From the NCBI RefSeq assembly GCF_003340565.1, contig NZ_QPLK01000001.1, positions 62,001 through 126,000 on the forward strand: a stretch of DNA of 64,000 nucleotides, written 5' to 3'. The stretch is from Rhodovulum sp. 12E13 (GTDB lineage: Bacteria > Pseudomonadota > Alphaproteobacteria > Rhodobacterales > Rhodobacteraceae). Position numbers and translations under genes: made by a program. Below, piece after piece: positions 61,894 through 64,000 of the stretch. Under the pieces are notes generated by a model. The model was not told the origin of the DNA. It ran no database searches and saw only the letters and a list, made by a program, of their open reading frames with translations. The first letter of the stretch is position 1; each line of letters opens with the position of its first letter.

Positions 61894-63578
61894 CCCTCGC
61901 GCGTCTCAAGGCCGCCTTGGCCCGCCGCCGCCGCGGCGCGGTCGCCCTCGTCGCCGTGGCCGGCATGGTGCCGGTTGCGGGGATGCTGACGGCGAGCATG
62001 AATTCCAGCCAGATGATCGACGACCGCCGCGCCACGCAGGACGCCGCGGACGCCCTGAGCCGGATGCACGGCGCCTGGGCGGCCCGGTCGATGAACATCC
62101 TGGCGATGAACTCGGTGACCGAGACGCAGCTGCTGACGGTGGCGCTCGGCTCGGAGGCGCTCAACGGCACCCTGATCGAACAGCAGGCCGCCATCGCCGC
62201 CGCGCTCGGCCATATCGGCAGCCACGCTGCGCAGCAGTGCAAGCCGCGGTTCAAGTTCGACCCGTGGCCGATCCTCTGCGGGGCATGGCACGGTCTGGCG
62301 TCGATCCCGGCCATGGAGGCCCAGGTCACCCTGCTCGATATCGGGTTCGACTACGACCCCGCCCACGGGATCGAGGTGGCACGGCGCGGCCTGACCGCGA
62401 TCGAGGGGATGAACCGCGCCCTGATCGAGCGCTTCCCCCGCGCCATGCACGAGATCGGCGAGGATTATGCCGATGTCCTGGAGATCGACGCGTTCCACTT
62501 CGACGATCCCTGCGACACCGACCTGGCGCGCAACTGCGAGAGCGGCCGCACCCGCGACGGCATGGCCCTGCCTGTCGAAGAGGGCGACATGACGACCGGT
62601 CTCGCCCGCTGCTTCGTGATGAACAACGGCACCACGACCCGCTCCACCGGCTTTCACGCCCGCGGCTTCGATCTCGGCCAGGGGCCGCTCGACCACGACG
62701 GCGCCACGAGCGTGCGCGACTTCATCAACGAAGAGACAGGCGTCGGCGACATGCTGCACGAGTTCAAGGATGCCTACGACAACGGCTTCTTCGCCTCGCG
62801 CCTGCCGCACTACTACCACAGCTTCGCGACGCTCGGCGCGCCCACCGATCTGGACTCGCTCGGCAGCGTTGTCGACCTGGTGGGCGAGCTTGTCGGCGAC
62901 GACGTGGATCTCGACGAGACACTGGACGGGATCGATTTCGGCAGCCCCGACTGGTTCGACGATCTTCCCCTTGCGGGATCGGGCGTCGAGGGCGCCCTCG
63001 GTGGCCTCGACCTCGGCAGCGCCGCCGGCTGGACCGAGCACCCCGATGGCGCCAACCTGCAGGGCGAGCAGCAGCCGCAGGACGACAACAGCTTCACCCG
63101 CCGGTACGATGCCAAGCTGGCGTCCCTGTGCGCGGGCATCGGCCTGGGGCTCGACCCGCCGCCCCTGGTCACCGGCTTCCTGCCGGTCTTCGAGACCACG
63201 CTTCCCACGGCGTGGAAGCTGCCGGGCATCGGCGCGACGGAGGTCTTCCCGCCGGTCGCTCCCGCCGAGATGCCCGAAGAGTTCCAGATCCTGGCGCTGG
63301 CCCAGCGTGAGCAGAGCACGCGACTGGGTTCCAACGTCTTCACCGATCACGGAACGCCGCACAATTCCTACGGTCAGACCGGCCTGTTCAACCCCGACGG
63401 CGCCGACATCTACTCGGCCAACTGGCGCTACCGGCTGATGGAATCGATGCGTCTCGACAGCCCGGGCGAGGTGGCCGACCGGATGAGCCGCCGCGCACCG
63501 GCCGACTTCGCCGATCTCGTCGACACTCTGCGTGCCATCGACGACCCGGACAGCTGGGAGCGGATCAATGCGCATTGA
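61890..63578 (+). CDS. TadG-like protein
   Basis: 562 residues. A basic N-terminus (LKAALARRRRGAVALVAVAGMVPVAGML) with one membrane helix precedes a large extracytoplasmic region, DRRATQDAADALSRMHGAW being typical of the TadG/Flp-associated N-terminus. The long body is Asp/Gly-rich (LDETLDGIDFGSPDWFDDLP, GALGGLDLGSAAG) with few Cys. There is no obvious von Willebrand A domain. TadG-like proteins anchor or shape the pilus. Starts within the TadE-like stop, overlaps the next gene by 11 bases. Confidence 0.68.
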   Translation: MTLARLKAALARRRRGAVALVAVAGMVPVAGMLTASMNSSQMIDDRRATQDAADALSRMHGAWAARSMNILAMNSVTETQLLTVALGSEALNGTLIEQQAAIAAALGHIGSHAAQQCKPRFKFDPWPILCGAWHGLASIPAMEAQVTLLDIGFDYDPAHGIEVARRGLTAIEGMNRALIERFPRAMHEIGEDYADVLEIDAFHFDDPCDTDLARNCESGRTRDGMALPVEEGDMTTGLARCFVMNNGTTTRSTGFHARGFDLGQGPLDHDGATSVRDFINEETGVGDMLHEFKDAYDNGFFASRLPHYYHSFATLGAPTDLDSLGSVVDLVGELVGDDVDLDETLDGIDFGSPDWFDDLPLAGSGVEGALGGLDLGSAAGWTEHPDGANLQGEQQPQDDNSFTRRYDAKLASLCAGIGLGLDPPPLVTGFLPVFETTLPTAWKLPGIGATEVFPPVAPAEMPEEFQILALAQREQSTRLGSNVFTDHGTPHNSYGQTGLFNPDGADIYSANWRYRLMESMRLDSPGEVADRMSRRAPADFADLVDTLRAIDDPDSWERINAH

Positions 63579-64000
63579 GACGCTCTTCCGCCTGCGCCGC
63601 CGCGGGGGCTCGCTCGCCATCGAGGGGCTGTTCACGCTGCCCTTCGTCGCGGTCATCATCCTGCTGGTGCGCTTCGTCTTCGAGGGCGCGATGACCCGGC
63701 ACGAAGTGGCGGTGCATACCCGCGGCAGCGCCGTGGCCGCCGCTGCGGCCGACAGCACCCTGCCGACCCATTGCCGCCACGATAGTTCTTTCATCCTGCG
63801 CGACGGGGTCTCCAAGAGCTTTCGGGTCTTCTGCCAGGCGCGCGACGGCGAGGAAGGGCTGCGGCAGGAGCGCCCCCTCGCGGAGGCGCTGCGCGCGGGC
63901 ACCGACGGCTGGACCGAACTCGTCGCCGCCTTCGAGGACGAGGCGCCGTTCAACGACTACCGCGCGCGCGGCGACGGCTCGACCCGCTTCGACAGCCCGC
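63568..64000 (+). CDS. Second TadE/F-like pseudopilin, cut by the window edge
   Basis: 144 codons visible. The start MRIETLFRLRRRGGSLAIEGLFTLPFVAV has the basic stretch, then a membrane helix with Glu at the position of TadE/F pseudopilins (SLAIEGLF). After the helix, HEVAVHTRGSAVAAAAADS is typical of this family, followed by two Cys (HCRHDSS and VFCQARD). It overlaps the TadG-like stop by 11 bases. The gene continues to the right. Confidence 0.7.
   Translation, partial: MRIETLFRLRRRGGSLAIEGLFTLPFVAVIILLVRFVFEGAMTRHEVAVHTRGSAVAAAAADSTLPTHCRHDSSFILRDGVSKSFRVFCQARDGEEGLRQERPLAEALRAGTDGWTELVAAFEDEAPFNDYRARGDGSTRFDSP

Overview
The window is about 70% G+C with short intergenic gaps, many ATGA stop/start overlaps, a TRAP transporter, a FYDLN-acid (TIGR02300-type) protein, a VPxPA-type sorting tail and FNR-type TTGAT-N4-ATCAA boxes. 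This points to the chromosome of an alphaproteobacterium of the order Rhodobacterales (Roseobacter/Paracoccaceae group). The assignment is an inference from gene content. I see no rRNA, tRNA, CRISPR array, integrase or insertion sequence.

Layout. (1) 1-8450 looks like an accessory catabolic locus: TRAP transporter dctPQM (cut by the left edge), a divergent nitroreductase-methyltransferase fusion, a dihydropyrimidinase-type amidohydrolase, an FCD-type GntR regulator, an isocitrate-lyase-family C-C lyase, a tautomerase-SnoaL fusion, a VOC protein and a TauE/SafE permease. (2) 8450-14680 holds exported proteins of unknown role, one with a VPxPA sorting tail, exonuclease III, and a periplasmic redox group (PQQ-type sugar dehydrogenase, cytochrome c, DsrE-like protein). 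Two near-identical FNR-type boxes lie in this part. (3) 14850-26220 is mostly conserved core: CnoX-like thioredoxin, LON-domain protein, Trm112-like protein, UbiH-type hydroxylase, amidase, aminotransferase, FtsK, LolA, a lipoprotein transglycosylase, dodecin and a cold-shock protein. (4) 26395-28175 is a sharp low-GC island of two coupled genes, a PIN-like nuclease and an AAA/ABC-type ATPase, inserted directly behind ettA. It looks like a laterally acquired defence-type module. (5) 28180-44416 is housekeeping and envelope genes: ettA, an S1 protease, nadD, a lipoprotein, PBP4, a TerB-like protein, a YgjP-type metalloprotease, a second GntR regulator, an AbrB-type permease, a fructosamine kinase, a K+ channel, a dienelactone-hydrolase-like protein, a holin-like protein, an ABC exporter and a DUF1624-type membrane protein. 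(6) 44536-50918 is tamB-tamA, then an orphan ParA and two tandem trypsin-like proteases. (7) 53746-58044 is the glycolate oxidase operon glcD-glcE-(membrane protein)-glcF. (8) 59232-64000 is a Tad-like locus: a CpaF/TadA ATPase, five very short hydrophobic proteins sharing an N-terminal [ST]-L-E motif, then TadE- and TadG-like pseudopilins. It runs off the right edge.

How the genes work together. The TRAP/amidohydrolase/lyase locus could import and ring-open a small heterocyclic or amide substrate and cleave the resulting acid, under the GntR regulator. The substrate cannot be read from the sequence. TamA/TamB, LolA, PBP4 and the transglycosylase serve the envelope. GlcDEF oxidises glycolate. 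The most unusual material is the ATPase-PIN island, the micro-pilin Tad-like locus without visible TadB/TadC, and the nitroreductase-methyltransferase fusion with its 15-bp coding repeat.
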